Shown one piece after another: positions 1 to 7,695 of a stretch of DNA of 45,913 bases. The translations under genes and the position numbers were made by a program. The notes beneath the pieces are model-generated. The model saw only the letters and a list, made by a program, of their open reading frames with translations, was not told the DNA's origin and did no database searches. The first letter of the stretch is position 1. Every line of letters begins with the position of its first letter. The stretch comes from Bacteroidales bacterium. Lineage in GTDB: Bacteria > Bacteroidota > Bacteroidia > Bacteroidales > P3. Where the stretch lies: contig JAFZPH010000041.1 in the NCBI GenBank assembly GCA_017550405.1, positions 1 to 45,913 of the forward strand, in the 5' to 3' direction.

Positions 1-1
1 C

Positions 2-727
2 GACAGGGCCTACAGCTTCTCTTGGTCCGCTCAGCCTCCCGACTCCGCCCTCCTCGACATCCTCGACTCCACTGGGCATGGCCCCAACACCATCACCGTC
101 AGTCCCAAGCAGACCACCGTCTACACCCTCGTGGGCCACGGTACCAACGACTGCAACGCCTCCCCCCTCTCCGAGCAAATCACCATCCACCCCATCCCTG
201 AGGCCACTGTCGACTTCAGTCCCTACTTCGTCGACTCCGACAACCCCGTTGTCACTCTCACCGACAAGTCGCCCTACAGCGTCCGCCGCGTCTGGTACTT
301 CAATGACGGCACGCCCCTCACCGAGACCACTTCGCCCTGCAGCCACAACTTCGGCGAGGTCTCTGCCGACTCTGTCGATGTCACACTCGTCGCCTACAAC
401 GACCTCGACTGTTCCGACACTCTCAACTTCTCTCTCCCCGTCACCCAGTTCACCTTCTACGCTCCCAATGCCTTCACTCCCGAGCGGCCCGACAACAACA
501 CCTTCAGCATCTTCACCGCCAACGAGCAGGAGAACTTCGTCATCTTCATTTACGACCGCAACGGACGCCAGGTCTACCACTCCGAAGACCTCCACTTCAA
601 GTGGGACGGCATCTCAGACGGTGGCATCAAATGCCCCCAAGGCACCTACGTATACGTTATCTACTACCGCCGTCCTGGCACCGAGGACATCGTCAACCAG
701 AAGGGCACTATCACACTCATCCGTTAG
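2..727 (+). CDS. 3' end of a large surface protein with a T9SS type B (gliding-motility-associated, CHU_C-like) C-terminal sorting domain; 5' truncated
   Basis: An open frame runs from the window edge to a TAG at 725-727, with no start inside the window. About the last 90 residues show the type B T9SS sorting domain (TIGR04131-like): PNAFTP, then NTFSIF, IYDRNGRQVY, FKWDG, CPQGTYVYVI and the terminal KGTITLIR. The part before it (roughly residues 1-140 of the visible piece) is Ser/Thr/Pro-rich beta-sandwich-like sequence with single cysteines, typical of PKD/Ig-like spacers in these proteins. Known for the family: the domain directs an outer-membrane-translocated protein through the T9SS, and type B domains usually pair with a PorP/SprF-like partner. 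No such partner is visible here. The sorting call is secure; the function of the missing N-terminal part is unknown. The next gene, recQ, is read in the same frame directly after this stop. Confidence 0.85.
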   Translation, partial: DRAYSFSWSAQPPDSALLDILDSTGHGPNTITVSPKQTTVYTLVGHGTNDCNASPLSEQITIHPIPEATVDFSPYFVDSDNPVVTLTDKSPYSVRRVWYFNDGTPLTETTSPCSHNFGEVSADSVDVTLVAYNDLDCSDTLNFSLPVTQFTFYAPNAFTPERPDNNTFSIFTANEQENFVIFIYDRNGRQVYHSEDLHFKWDGISDGGIKCPQGTYVYVIYYRRPGTEDIVNQKGTITLIR

Positions 728-757
728 TACCTACAAACCACACAAAAAGCGTCAGTC

Positions 758-2659
758 ATCACAGCACACGACATACTGAAGAAGTACTGGGGCTACAACA
801 CCTTTCGACCCCTGCAGGAAGAGATTATCAACTCCATACTGCAGGGGTACGATACTTTAGCCCTGCTCCCCACGGGGGGAGGGAAATCCATCTGCTACCA
901 GATACCGGCGTTGATGCAGGATGGGCTGTGTCTTGTAGTTTCCCCGCTCATCTCACTGATGAAAGACCAGGTGCAGCAACTGCACGAACGCGGAATCAAG
1001 AGTGCATGCATCGTTTCGGGTCTCACCGCCACCGAGCAGGAAATCATCTTCAACCAATGTATCCACGGGAAGATAAAGATACTCTACGTCTCACCCGAGC
1101 GCCTAAAACAACGTGTATTCATCGAGCACTTCCGGCAGATGAAAATCTCCTTCATTGCTGTCGACGAAGCACATTGCATCTCGCAATGGGGCTACGACTT
1201 TCGTCCACCCTATCTCGAAATCGCCCGCATCCGCATCTACCACAACAATGTCCCCGTCATAGCCCTCACAGCCACAGCCACCCCGCGTGTAGTGACCGAC
1301 ATACAGCATCAACTGCTGTTTCGTCCCGGTCACAAACTCTACCAATCCAGTTTCAGCCGTCCCAATCTTGCCTACATGGTCTTCCGCGAAGGTGACAAAG
1401 AAGGCCGCCTGCTGCGGATAGCGCACCATGCGGGTGGCAGCGGCATCGTATATGTACGCAACCGCCGCCGCACGGGACAGGTGGCCCAGTTCCTTGCCAA
1501 CAACGGCATCACCGCCACCTATTATCACGCCGGACTCAGTGCCAAGGAACGCGACATTGCACAGTTGCGCTGGATAAAGGGAGAGACAACCGTCATGGTG
1601 GCCACAAACGCCTTCGGCATGGGTATCGACAAACCCGATGTGCGCTTTGTCGTCCATCTCGACATCCCTTCATCCATCGAAGCCTACTTTCAGGAGGCAG
1701 GACGTGCCGGCCGCGACGGACAGAAAGCCTATGCCGTGATGCTCTACGACGAAAACGACATAGAAAGCCTCCACACCACGCACGAACTCAACTACCCCAC
1801 ACCCAAGTTCATTGCCAGTGTCTACAAAGCCATCTGCAACTACTACCAGCTGCCCATCGGCTCGGGCGAAGACTGCCAATTCGCTTTCGACATCGAACAG
1901 CTCTGCAGCACCTACAACTTCAATCCTGTCGCCTTCTACAACGCTGCCCGGTTCCTTGAACGCGAAGGGCTCATCGCCATCCCCGACCGCGAAGAGACCG
2001 AATCGCGTGTCCATATCCCTGTGTCACGCGACGACATCTACCGATTCCAGATGTCGCAGGACAAACGCTACTCCGACCTTCTGTCGCTCATGCTGCGCAT
2101 GTACGGCGGATTCTTCTCCGACTTTGTCCCCATCTCCGAACGCGCCATGGCTCGGCGGCTGGACCTCACCGAGAAGAAAGTGACGGACATGCTTCACCAC
2201 ATGGACGCCCTGAAAATCATCTACTACAAATCCAAGACCACCAAACCCCAAATCATCTTCACCGCCCCACGGGTGAATGTGGAAAGCCTCACACTGACAG
2301 AAAGCGACTACAATACCCTCAAACAACATGCCACCGAACGCCTCGAAGCCATGCTGCACTACGTCGACTCTACCCAATGCCGCAGCAGCTATCTGCTACA
2401 GTACTTCGGCGAGCAAAGCATGCAACCCTGCGGTATCTGCGACCATTGCATACAGTCGCATCACTCCACATCCCAGCCCGCCGCCCGTAACGATATACGC
2501 ACAGCCATACTACAGCATTTGCAGCAACAGCCACTAAGGGTAGATGAACTACTGGAAAAAATAACCGGGGTGGAAGAAAGCACCCTTGTGGACACACTCC
2601 GCACGCTTGTCGACGAGCGTGCCGTGTCAATCAACCAATCCCTTCAATTCTTTGTATAG
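758..2659 (+). CDS. recQ: ATP-dependent DNA helicase RecQ (start codon unclear)
   Basis: 3'-5' superfamily 2 helicase used in recombinational repair and replication-fork restart. Motif 0 (YNTFRPLQEEII), Walker A PTGGGKS at 869-889, DEAH box followed by CISQWGYDFRP near 1159-1205, motif IV-VI region with ATNAFGMGIDKPDVR and the QEAGRAGRDG arginine-finger motif are all present. These are followed by the zinc-binding cysteines (CRSSYLL...CGICDHC) and winged-helix RQC segment. A further short winged-helix-like C-terminus replaces an HRDC domain, as in many Bacteroidetes RecQ proteins. The first in-frame ATG is at 911, inside the ATPase core and after Walker A, so it cannot be the functional start. 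Between the upstream stop (725-727) and motif 0 the frame offers only ATC (758), ATA (773), CTG (776) and ATT-type codons; 758 is used as a placeholder. The 3' end overlaps convergent maf by 33 bp. Function is certain, the start is not. Confidence 0.9.
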   Translation: MTAHDILKKYWGYNTFRPLQEEIINSILQGYDTLALLPTGGGKSICYQIPALMQDGLCLVVSPLISLMKDQVQQLHERGIKSACIVSGLTATEQEIIFNQCIHGKIKILYVSPERLKQRVFIEHFRQMKISFIAVDEAHCISQWGYDFRPPYLEIARIRIYHNNVPVIALTATATPRVVTDIQHQLLFRPGHKLYQSSFSRPNLAYMVFREGDKEGRLLRIAHHAGGSGIVYVRNRRRTGQVAQFLANNGITATYYHAGLSAKERDIAQLRWIKGETTVMVATNAFGMGIDKPDVRFVVHLDIPSSIEAYFQEAGRAGRDGQKAYAVMLYDENDIESLHTTHELNYPTPKFIASVYKAICNYYQLPIGSGEDCQFAFDIEQLCSTYNFNPVAFYNAARFLEREGLIAIPDREETESRVHIPVSRDDIYRFQMSQDKRYSDLLSLMLRMYGGFFSDFVPISERAMARRLDLTEKKVTDMLHHMDALKIIYYKSKTTKPQIIFTAPRVNVESLTLTESDYNTLKQHATERLEAMLHYVDSTQCRSSYLLQYFGEQSMQPCGICDHCIQSHHSTSQPAARNDIRTAILQHLQQQPLRVDELLEKITGVEESTLVDTLRTLVDERAVSINQSLQFFV

Positions 2660-3238
2660 CCGCGACACCGGCAGCCCCATCACATTGTAGAAACAGCCCT
2701 CTATTCTTTTCACCCCCACCATGCCTATCCACTCCTGTATGCCGTATGCGCCTGCCTTGTCGTAAGGCTGGTAACAGTCCACATAGTAGCGCACCTCATC
2801 CTCCGACAGCTCCCCAAACACCACATCGGTACGTTCTGTGAAACTCTTCATGCGGTCCATTGTCCGCAAGGTCACGCCTGTATAAACCTGATGAACTTCA
2901 TCCGACAGCGAACGCAGCATCTCCAATGCCTGTTGGCGGTTGTGGGGTTTCCCCAACACCGCTCCGCCATGCACCACAACTGTGTCCGCCGTCACCAGTA
3001 TGTCGCCCGGAACGAGCGGCCCGCTGTATGCCTCCGCCTTCTTTCGCGACAGTGTCTCGGCTACCTTGTCGACCGCCACACTGCCCGAAATCGACTCCTC
3101 CACGTCAATCTCCACCACGCTGCACGGCAATCCCAGCCGACCCAGCAGCTCGCGTCTACGGGGCGATTTCGACCCCAGCAGCAACCTGCAGCGCAGCCAT
3201 GTCACCCCTACCTCATGCTCCTTCACACCCTCTGTCAT
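2627..3238 (-). CDS. maf: Maf-like nucleoside triphosphate pyrophosphatase (YhdE-type dTTP/UTP class)
   Basis: House-cleaning enzyme that hydrolyses non-canonical or surplus nucleotides (dTTP, UTP and modified forms) to NMP and pyrophosphate; cytosolic. The protein is 203 aa, near the family norm of about 190-200. Visible signatures are the N-terminal phosphate-binding loop GSKSPRRRELL (about residues 22-32), the catalytic LVTADTVV segment with GKP following, DKAGAYGIQEW and the closing NVMGLPV. The DKAGAYGIQ form is typical of the YhdE class rather than the YceF 7-methyl-GTP class; this subclass call is an inference from motif form. It starts 5 bp after the MORN-repeat gene and is the last gene of a four-gene minus-strand operon. 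Its end overlaps the 3' end of recQ, which is transcribed towards it. The N-terminus is slightly longer than usual before the P-loop, so a later start cannot be excluded. Confidence 0.92.
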   Translation of the reverse strand: MTEGVKEHEVGVTWLRCRLLLGSKSPRRRELLGRLGLPCSVVEIDVEESISGSVAVDKVAETLSRKKAEAYSGPLVPGDILVTADTVVVHGGAVLGKPHNRQQALEMLRSLSDEVHQVYTGVTLRTMDRMKSFTERTDVVFGELSEDEVRYYVDCYQPYDKAGAYGIQEWIGMVGVKRIEGCFYNVMGLPVSRLYKELKGLVD

Positions 3239-3243
3239 CGTGC

Positions 3244-4431
3244 TTAACGTTTCTGTTCCTTCTTGACGGTATTGTCCTGCATCGAGGTCATCTGGCCTTC
3301 TTTAAATTCGGCCACCACGCCCTCTTTGCCATACTTGTCGTACCATACCCAGCGGCCTTCCTTCTTGCCGTGGACAAAGGTGCCGGTCTCCTCGGGGATG
3401 CCTGCCGTGTTGAAACGTTCGTATTTACCATGGCGCTCGCCATTCACATAGTTCTCCGAAATCTCCACCTTACCGTTGGGGTGGTAACGCACAGTCTTGC
3501 CGTGCTGCAGGTCGTCGTGATAATTCATTTCATAGCGTACGCTGCCGTCGTCATAGACACCACGCCACAGCCCCTCTTTGCGGCCCTGATGGAAACTGCC
3601 GGTATAGTCCACCTTGCCGTCCTCGTACCAGGCTGTCCAGGTGCCTTCCTCCTTGTCGTTCACATACTGGCCCTCGTGCAGTTTGCGGCCGCTTTCGTAC
3701 CAGGTGGTCCAAAGCCCCTGCTTAAAGCCTTTCTCGTATCTGCCTTCGCGCCATCGCTCGCCGGTCTCGTAATAATAAGTCCATGTGCCGGACTCTTCAC
3801 CGTGGACATAACTGCCTCGGATACCCACTTTGCCGTTTGTGCGCCAATAGAAAATCCACTCACCCTCCTGCTCGCCCTGCACCAGCTGGCCTTCCTGGTC
3901 CTTCTGGCCTGTGGGGGTCCACCAGACGGCATTGCCCTCAAGCTCGTCATCGACATACGTGCCCTCGAACTTCAGCTGGCCGTTCTCGTGCCACTCGCGG
4001 GTCTTGCCCTCACGCACACCGTCCACATAAGGCACCTCGTCCTTCTGCTGACCATTCTCATACCACGACACAAACATGCCCACCTTCTTGCCGTCTTCCA
4101 CCTTCACCTCGCTCTGTTTCTTGCCGCTGGGATACCACGTGCGGTTCATACCGCTGCCACTCATCACCGTCTCTTCATGTTTCGTACCGTCGTTGTAGAA
4201 AGTGCGCCACACTCCGGTCTTATGGCCCTGGCTGTCGTATTTGCCCTGACGGAACACTTGTCCATTGGGGTGCCACCAAGTCCAGTTGCCGATGTGCACG
4301 CTGTCGTCATTCAACGTCCCCGACACATACATCTGATCGGGATGCAGGAGATAAGTCTCCTCGTAGTGAATCTGGGCTGCCGCTGTCATAGCGCAGAAGC
4401 TCATAATGGCGATGATGATAGTTCTTTTCAT
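3244..4431 (-). CDS. Secreted MORN-repeat (YwqK-like) protein
   Basis: A protein of about 395 aa with a signal peptide (MKRTIIIAIMSF then a small-residue AAAQ cleavage site), followed by at least a dozen degenerate ~23-residue repeats. Their core is of the kind G-x-W-x-x-[WY]-[YH]-x-[ND]-G-x-x-x-x-E-G-x-[YF], for example WYENGQQKDEVPYVDG and WHENGQLKFEGTYVDD. This is the MORN / YwqK-family beta-hairpin repeat. The start at 4431 was chosen because it begins the signal peptide; an upstream in-frame ATG at 4470 would add 13 polar residues. MORN-variant proteins are exported in many Bacteroidetes, but their ligands are unknown. The label 'antitoxin YwqK' sometimes given to such proteins is not supported by anything here: no toxin gene adjoins it. 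Gaps of 39 bp to the DUF4270 gene upstream and 5 bp to maf downstream suggest co-transcription. Confidence 0.85.
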   Translation of the reverse strand: MKRTIIIAIMSFCAMTAAAQIHYEETYLLHPDQMYVSGTLNDDSVHIGNWTWWHPNGQVFRQGKYDSQGHKTGVWRTFYNDGTKHEETVMSGSGMNRTWYPSGKKQSEVKVEDGKKVGMFVSWYENGQQKDEVPYVDGVREGKTREWHENGQLKFEGTYVDDELEGNAVWWTPTGQKDQEGQLVQGEQEGEWIFYWRTNGKVGIRGSYVHGEESGTWTYYYETGERWREGRYEKGFKQGLWTTWYESGRKLHEGQYVNDKEEGTWTAWYEDGKVDYTGSFHQGRKEGLWRGVYDDGSVRYEMNYHDDLQHGKTVRYHPNGKVEISENYVNGERHGKYERFNTAGIPEETGTFVHGKKEGRWVWYDKYGKEGVVAEFKEGQMTSMQDNTVKKEQKR

Positions 4432-4470
4432 AACAGTATAATCTATAATTGGTTGTTCAACAATACTCAA

Positions 4471-5751
4471 CTACTGTCCATTCTTTTCGGAATAGACGAA
4501 GACCACCTTCACAGGGTTGTCCGTTGCCGTGCCGTTCAGCACCGTGCGGTAAGCTGTCGAGCGGCGGGCATCAATATAAAGCTCCGTTCCGTAGTCGACA
4601 CCCGTGCGCAGCAACTCCTGCAGATGACGGGTGACACGCATCCGGTAATAACCTTTTTCCTTGTTGTAGTAGCCACCGAAGCCCCCATAAGTATAGGGGT
4701 TTACTGTGAAGTCGGCGTCAGAAATCAACGTCATAGGCCCCTGCGCGTTATTGCGTCCGGCCAGCAGCCTCAGCGGACGCTGGGTGTCGGCCTCATTGCT
4801 CACAGGCAGCAGCAACTCGGCATAATGCACCACTGCCCAAGGGTGTGCCTTTCTGAAGGAGTTGAGGAACGGCTGCAGATTGACGCGCACACGCGTGCCG
4901 CCCAGTGGCTCAAGATAAAGCGACTGGCTGCCTTCAAGCGAATCGGCCGAGCCATCGGCTATGGGTGCCAGCACTGTGCCCGAATAGTCGTGCTTGAAAT
5001 ACATGCTGTGGCCCGTCTCACTGTTGATGACAAAGGTATAAACCAGCGATTCGACCATAGGAGTGTGGTAATACAGCGTCAGGCGGGTCTCGCTGGCCGA
5101 GAAATCCACCGTCACCATACGGTTCGACTGCTGTGCCAAGCGCAGGCTGAAGCCCTTCACAATCTTAAGGAAGTCCTCTGTCGAGCAGTCTTTCTGTTTC
5201 AGCACAGGATAGATACTTTCATTCATGTGCAGGCGGAGACTGTCGGCATAATAGGTCACATCGTCATCGAAAAAGCAGACATCGCTCTCCTTCAGTTGCT
5301 GAGAGGAGAGGTTTACGCGGTAGACAGAGTCAATCATCGGCTCATCCAGCTGTTTGATAATCACATGCAGCGGCACCGGTGTCGAGTCGGGCACCGAGGG
5401 ATAGAGCGTATCAATCACCAATGTCATCACTACCGAGTCAATCACCACCTCGTCGCTGAGGTTGATACCCGTGGTGGTGGGGATGGCAATCTGCGAATAC
5501 ACCACAGCCTCTGCCTTGCCAAAAACAGCATCCTCGTAATCGCCGAAAATGCCGTATTCATAACCCGCTGTCCACAGCGAGTCGTCGAATATAGTACACG
5601 CGGTCACATAAGCCGTGTCGCGGGTGCCTTCATACAGAGTGAAAGGGTCCTGCAAGTCCATGCCCAAAGTAGTTTGTTCCTTCTCGGTGCAAGCCATAGG
5701 CACCGTCAGCAACAGGAGCAGACCCAGGGGTAAAGCCAAACGTTTCAACAT
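4471..5751 (-). CDS. DUF4270 family lipoprotein
   Basis: A 426-aa predicted outer-membrane or surface lipoprotein: a basic start, a leucine-rich hydrophobic stretch, and the lipobox VPMAC with Cys at about residue 21. The mature part opens with TTLGMDLQDPF and continues with the YVTACTIFDDSL and LGIFGDYEDAVFG-like segments typical of DUF4270. It is a beta-rich all-extracytoplasmic domain with no recognisable catalytic motif. In many Bacteroidales a DUF4270 gene lies directly downstream of the glycogen/starch-synthase-like gene, and the same order is kept here with an 84-bp gap. The conserved linkage hints at a cell-envelope polysaccharide role, but that is inference; no biochemical function is known to me. 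There is no sign of damage or frameshift. Confidence 0.85.
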   Translation of the reverse strand: MLKRLALPLGLLLLLTVPMACTEKEQTTLGMDLQDPFTLYEGTRDTAYVTACTIFDDSLWTAGYEYGIFGDYEDAVFGKAEAVVYSQIAIPTTTGINLSDEVVIDSVVMTLVIDTLYPSVPDSTPVPLHVIIKQLDEPMIDSVYRVNLSSQQLKESDVCFFDDDVTYYADSLRLHMNESIYPVLKQKDCSTEDFLKIVKGFSLRLAQQSNRMVTVDFSASETRLTLYYHTPMVESLVYTFVINSETGHSMYFKHDYSGTVLAPIADGSADSLEGSQSLYLEPLGGTRVRVNLQPFLNSFRKAHPWAVVHYAELLLPVSNEADTQRPLRLLAGRNNAQGPMTLISDADFTVNPYTYGGFGGYYNKEKGYYRMRVTRHLQELLRTGVDYGTELYIDARRSTAYRTVLNGTATDNPVKVVFVYSEKNGQ

Positions 5752-5835
5752 TTCTACTAATTAGTGTTTCGGGTTAAAAAATATGAAGTCGGGGCACCCC
5801 CGGCAACCGGGAGAGCCTCATGCCGGGCATACAAA

Positions 5836-6660
5836 TCAATTGTTCAGTGAGCTGCCGCACAGCGTCTCGTACAACTTGTTGATTTTAGCATAAAACTCCG
5901 TCCTGTCCGGCATATAATCCAGCACATGGCGCTTGTTCTCCTTGGCGAACTGCACCAGTTCGGGGTCAACATTGGGCGACGAGATCACAATAGCGTTGGC
6001 ATAGGTGATGGCGGCCTTCATCAGCGTCATGTAATCCAGATTCTGGTACAGACGCAGGTCCTTGGCCGTGGCACCGTCGGCACGCATCTTGCGTTCCATC
6101 TCCTCGGCGAACTTGCCCTTGAACGAGTCCGCCTCAAGCGAAAAGACCGTACGTGTGCCAGAGAAGAAAGCATTCTCCTTGTTGATGCGACGCAGATAGA
6201 AAGGCACCATGCCGCTGAACCAACCCGAGAAATGAATCAGATGGGGCTGCCAAGCCAGTTTGCGCACCGCCTCGAGGGTGCCGCGACCGAAGAAAAGGAT
6301 ACGCTCGTCGTTGGAGGGCACCAGCACGCCCTTGCTGTCGAAAGTGTCGCCAAACTTGGCGAAATACTCTTCATTGTCGATAAAATACACTTGCAGACGT
6401 GCCGTGGGGATGGAACCCACCTTGATAATCAGCTGATGGTCGCAGTTGTTCACAATCAGGTTCATCCCTGACAGGCGGATTACCTCGTGCAACTGGTGCT
6501 TGCGCTCGTTGATGTCGGTAAAACGGGGTACAAACACCCTTATCTCACGTCCCAAATCTTGGGTATACTGAGGCAGATAACGGTTCATCACCGTTGCATC
6601 GCTCTCTTCCGAAAAAGGAGTAACACCCTGATTTATATATAAAATTCTTCCCTTTGCCAT
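5836..6660 (-). CDS. Truncated-type glycogen/starch synthase (GT5 N-terminal domain only)
   Basis: 274 aa starting MAKGRILYINQGVTPF; the upstream in-frame ATG at 6789 would add a region that contains the likely promoter, so 6660 is preferred. The sequence resembles the N-terminal Rossmann domain of GT5 glycogen synthases (PYSEESDATVMNRYLPQ-like opening, FVPRFTDINERKHQLHEV, DNEEYFAKFG, LAWQPHLIHFSGWFSGMVP). A full enzyme is about 480 aa; the C-terminal GT-B domain with the ADP-glucose site is absent. Short versions of this gene are a stable feature of Bacteroidales, usually next to DUF4270, so this is probably not a broken gene. The KTGG-type substrate-binding loop is not present (GVTPFSEES stands in its place), so classic glycogen synthase activity is doubtful. 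It heads the minus-strand operon with DUF4270, the MORN protein and maf, and is transcribed divergently from recX. Confidence 0.8.
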   Translation of the reverse strand: MAKGRILYINQGVTPFSEESDATVMNRYLPQYTQDLGREIRVFVPRFTDINERKHQLHEVIRLSGMNLIVNNCDHQLIIKVGSIPTARLQVYFIDNEEYFAKFGDTFDSKGVLVPSNDERILFFGRGTLEAVRKLAWQPHLIHFSGWFSGMVPFYLRRINKENAFFSGTRTVFSLEADSFKGKFAEEMERKMRADGATAKDLRLYQNLDYMTLMKAAITYANAIVISSPNVDPELVQFAKENKRHVLDYMPDRTEFYAKINKLYETLCGSSLNN

Positions 6661-6687
6661 AATTTTAGATACAAAGAATTGAGTATG

Positions 6688-6695
6688 CAAAGATA
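6688..6695 (-). promoter_or_regulatory. Probable -7 promoter element (TATCTTTG) of the GT5-DUF4270-MORN-maf operon
   Basis: Read on the minus strand, TATCTTTG fits the Bacteroidetes sigma-ABfr -7 consensus TAnnTTTG and lies 27 bp before the ATG at 6660. An A-tract lies just upstream. No clear TTTG -33 box is seen at the expected 19-20 bp spacing, so the match rests on the -7 element and position. Confidence 0.55.
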
Positions 6696-6859
6696 CGCTT
6701 TTTTTTTTGATTATCGTGAAAAAATAATCCCCAAAACATCCCTGCAGCACCCCTGGCCGGCCTTTGGCGAAACGTTTTGCCAACTGCATCGCGGGTGCTT
6801 ATTAACCGATTGTTAATAAATAATAATGTTAAAGTATTTAGCCGCATGTGATTTTTTAC

Positions 6860-6867
6860 TATTTTTG
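6860..6867 (+). promoter_or_regulatory. Probable -7 promoter element (TATTTTTG) of recX
   Basis: TATTTTTG matches TAnnTTTG and is separated by about 19 bp from a weak -33 candidate TTTA near 6837. The ATG of recX at 6872 begins only 5 bp after the element, so the predicted transcript would have essentially no leader. Confidence 0.55.
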
Positions 6868-6871
6868 CAAC

Positions 6872-7354
6872 ATGGTTCAGAATTTGTCAGAAGAAGAAAT
6901 GTCGCTGTTAGCCAGAGCAGAACGCTACTGTGCCAATGAGGAGCAATGCCGCACTTCCGTCAGAAAAAAGCTGTGCGACTGGGGTGCCACCCCCGACTCA
7001 TCGAGCAAGATTGTCACCCGTCTTATCGACCAGGGATTCATTGACGAGCGCCGCTACGCCCGTGCCTATGTCTCCGCCAAGCTGCGGAACCAGAAATGGG
7101 GCCGCCTGAAAGTCATCTACCAGCTCCGCTCCAAGCAGGTGCCACCCAAGTTCATCACCGAAGCACTGGCCGAAATTCCCGAAGAGGAATACCGCAACAT
7201 CCTCCTCGATGTTGCCAAGACCAAGTGGGACACCTACCCCGCCACCGAGCCCAACGCCAAGCGCCGCTCCAAGCTGGTAACCTTCCTGGCCTCGCGCGGA
7301 TACGAATCGCCCGTCATCCAGTCGATGATTGAGGAGAACTACAACGCCGAGTAG
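6872..7354 (+). CDS. recX: RecX family regulatory protein
   Basis: 160-aa cytosolic protein of the RecX family, which binds RecA filaments and restrains recombinase activity. Seen in sequence: tandem three-helix RecX repeats, with the hallmark RLIDQGFIDERRYARAYV at about residues 45-62, then KWGRLKVIYQLRSKQVP and the final FLASRGYESPVIQSMIEE helix pair. Start: an ATG at 6848 would add eight residues (MIFYYFCN), but that stretch contains the -7 promoter element at 6860-6867, so the ATG at 6872 is chosen. The gene stands alone, divergent from the glycogen-synthase operon, and is followed by two hairpin terminators. recA is not in the window. Confidence 0.9.
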   Translation: MVQNLSEEEMSLLARAERYCANEEQCRTSVRKKLCDWGATPDSSSKIVTRLIDQGFIDERRYARAYVSAKLRNQKWGRLKVIYQLRSKQVPPKFITEALAEIPEEEYRNILLDVAKTKWDTYPATEPNAKRRSKLVTFLASRGYESPVIQSMIEENYNAE

Positions 7355-7384
7355 CCCTCTGCACTTAACACCGAACCTTGTCAT

Positions 7385-7404
7385 GCCGGTTCGCTTACCG
7401 GCTG
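7385..7404 (+). terminator. Hairpin downstream of recX, first of two
   Basis: Inverted repeat GCCGGT-(6 nt)-ACCGGC at 7385-7402 followed by TGTTTTAT. It lies 30 bp after the recX stop and fits an intrinsic terminator with a modest U-tract. Confidence 0.6.
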
Positions 7405-7429
7405 TTTTATATTGTTCACCCTTTCATTT

Positions 7430-7459
7430 GCCCCGGCTCACTGCCGGGGCTTCTTTTTT
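7430..7459 (+). terminator. Strong rho-independent terminator, second after recX
   Basis: Perfect 8-bp stem GCCCCGGC / GCCGGGGC (7430-7437 and 7443-7450) with a 5-nt loop, followed by TTCTTTTTT. With the preceding hairpin it forms a tandem terminator pair isolating recX from what follows. Confidence 0.85.
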
Positions 7460-7695
7460 CATCTGTGCCACGCTTCAACCCTATCCTCCATCCCCCGCAT
7501 CCGAGGCCTCTGCATGCCCCCTGCCCCGTCCTACTTTACACTTGTTTTCCTTTACACTTTGACTGTGCTTTGACATCATTTTGTTTAGCCTACCTAAACA
7601 AATGGTAAACTAAATGTAAAAAATCATACATGGCACTTCGTTCCCCGGGCGGAACAAAATCCACAGGCAGGAGGCGATGGAAAGGAAGCAAAAGG
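7460..7695. other. Intergenic stretch with a 9-bp palindrome
   Basis: No gene is supported here. The only structure seen is a perfect inverted repeat TTTGTTTAG-cctac-CTAAACAAA at 7580-7602. It lies about 94 bp beyond the stop of the minus-strand DUF62 gene. It has no U-tract on either side, so it is more like an operator or RNA hairpin than an intrinsic terminator. Confidence 0.4.

Noticed and set aside
3244..4431. Toxin-antitoxin role for the YwqK-like protein
   Set aside because: The protein is exported, has only MORN-type repeats, and has no adjacent toxin-like gene.
2860..5733. A 957-codon open frame on the plus strand
   Set aside because: It runs antisense across three well-supported minus-strand genes (maf, MORN, DUF4270) and its protein shows no family pattern, only composition effects.
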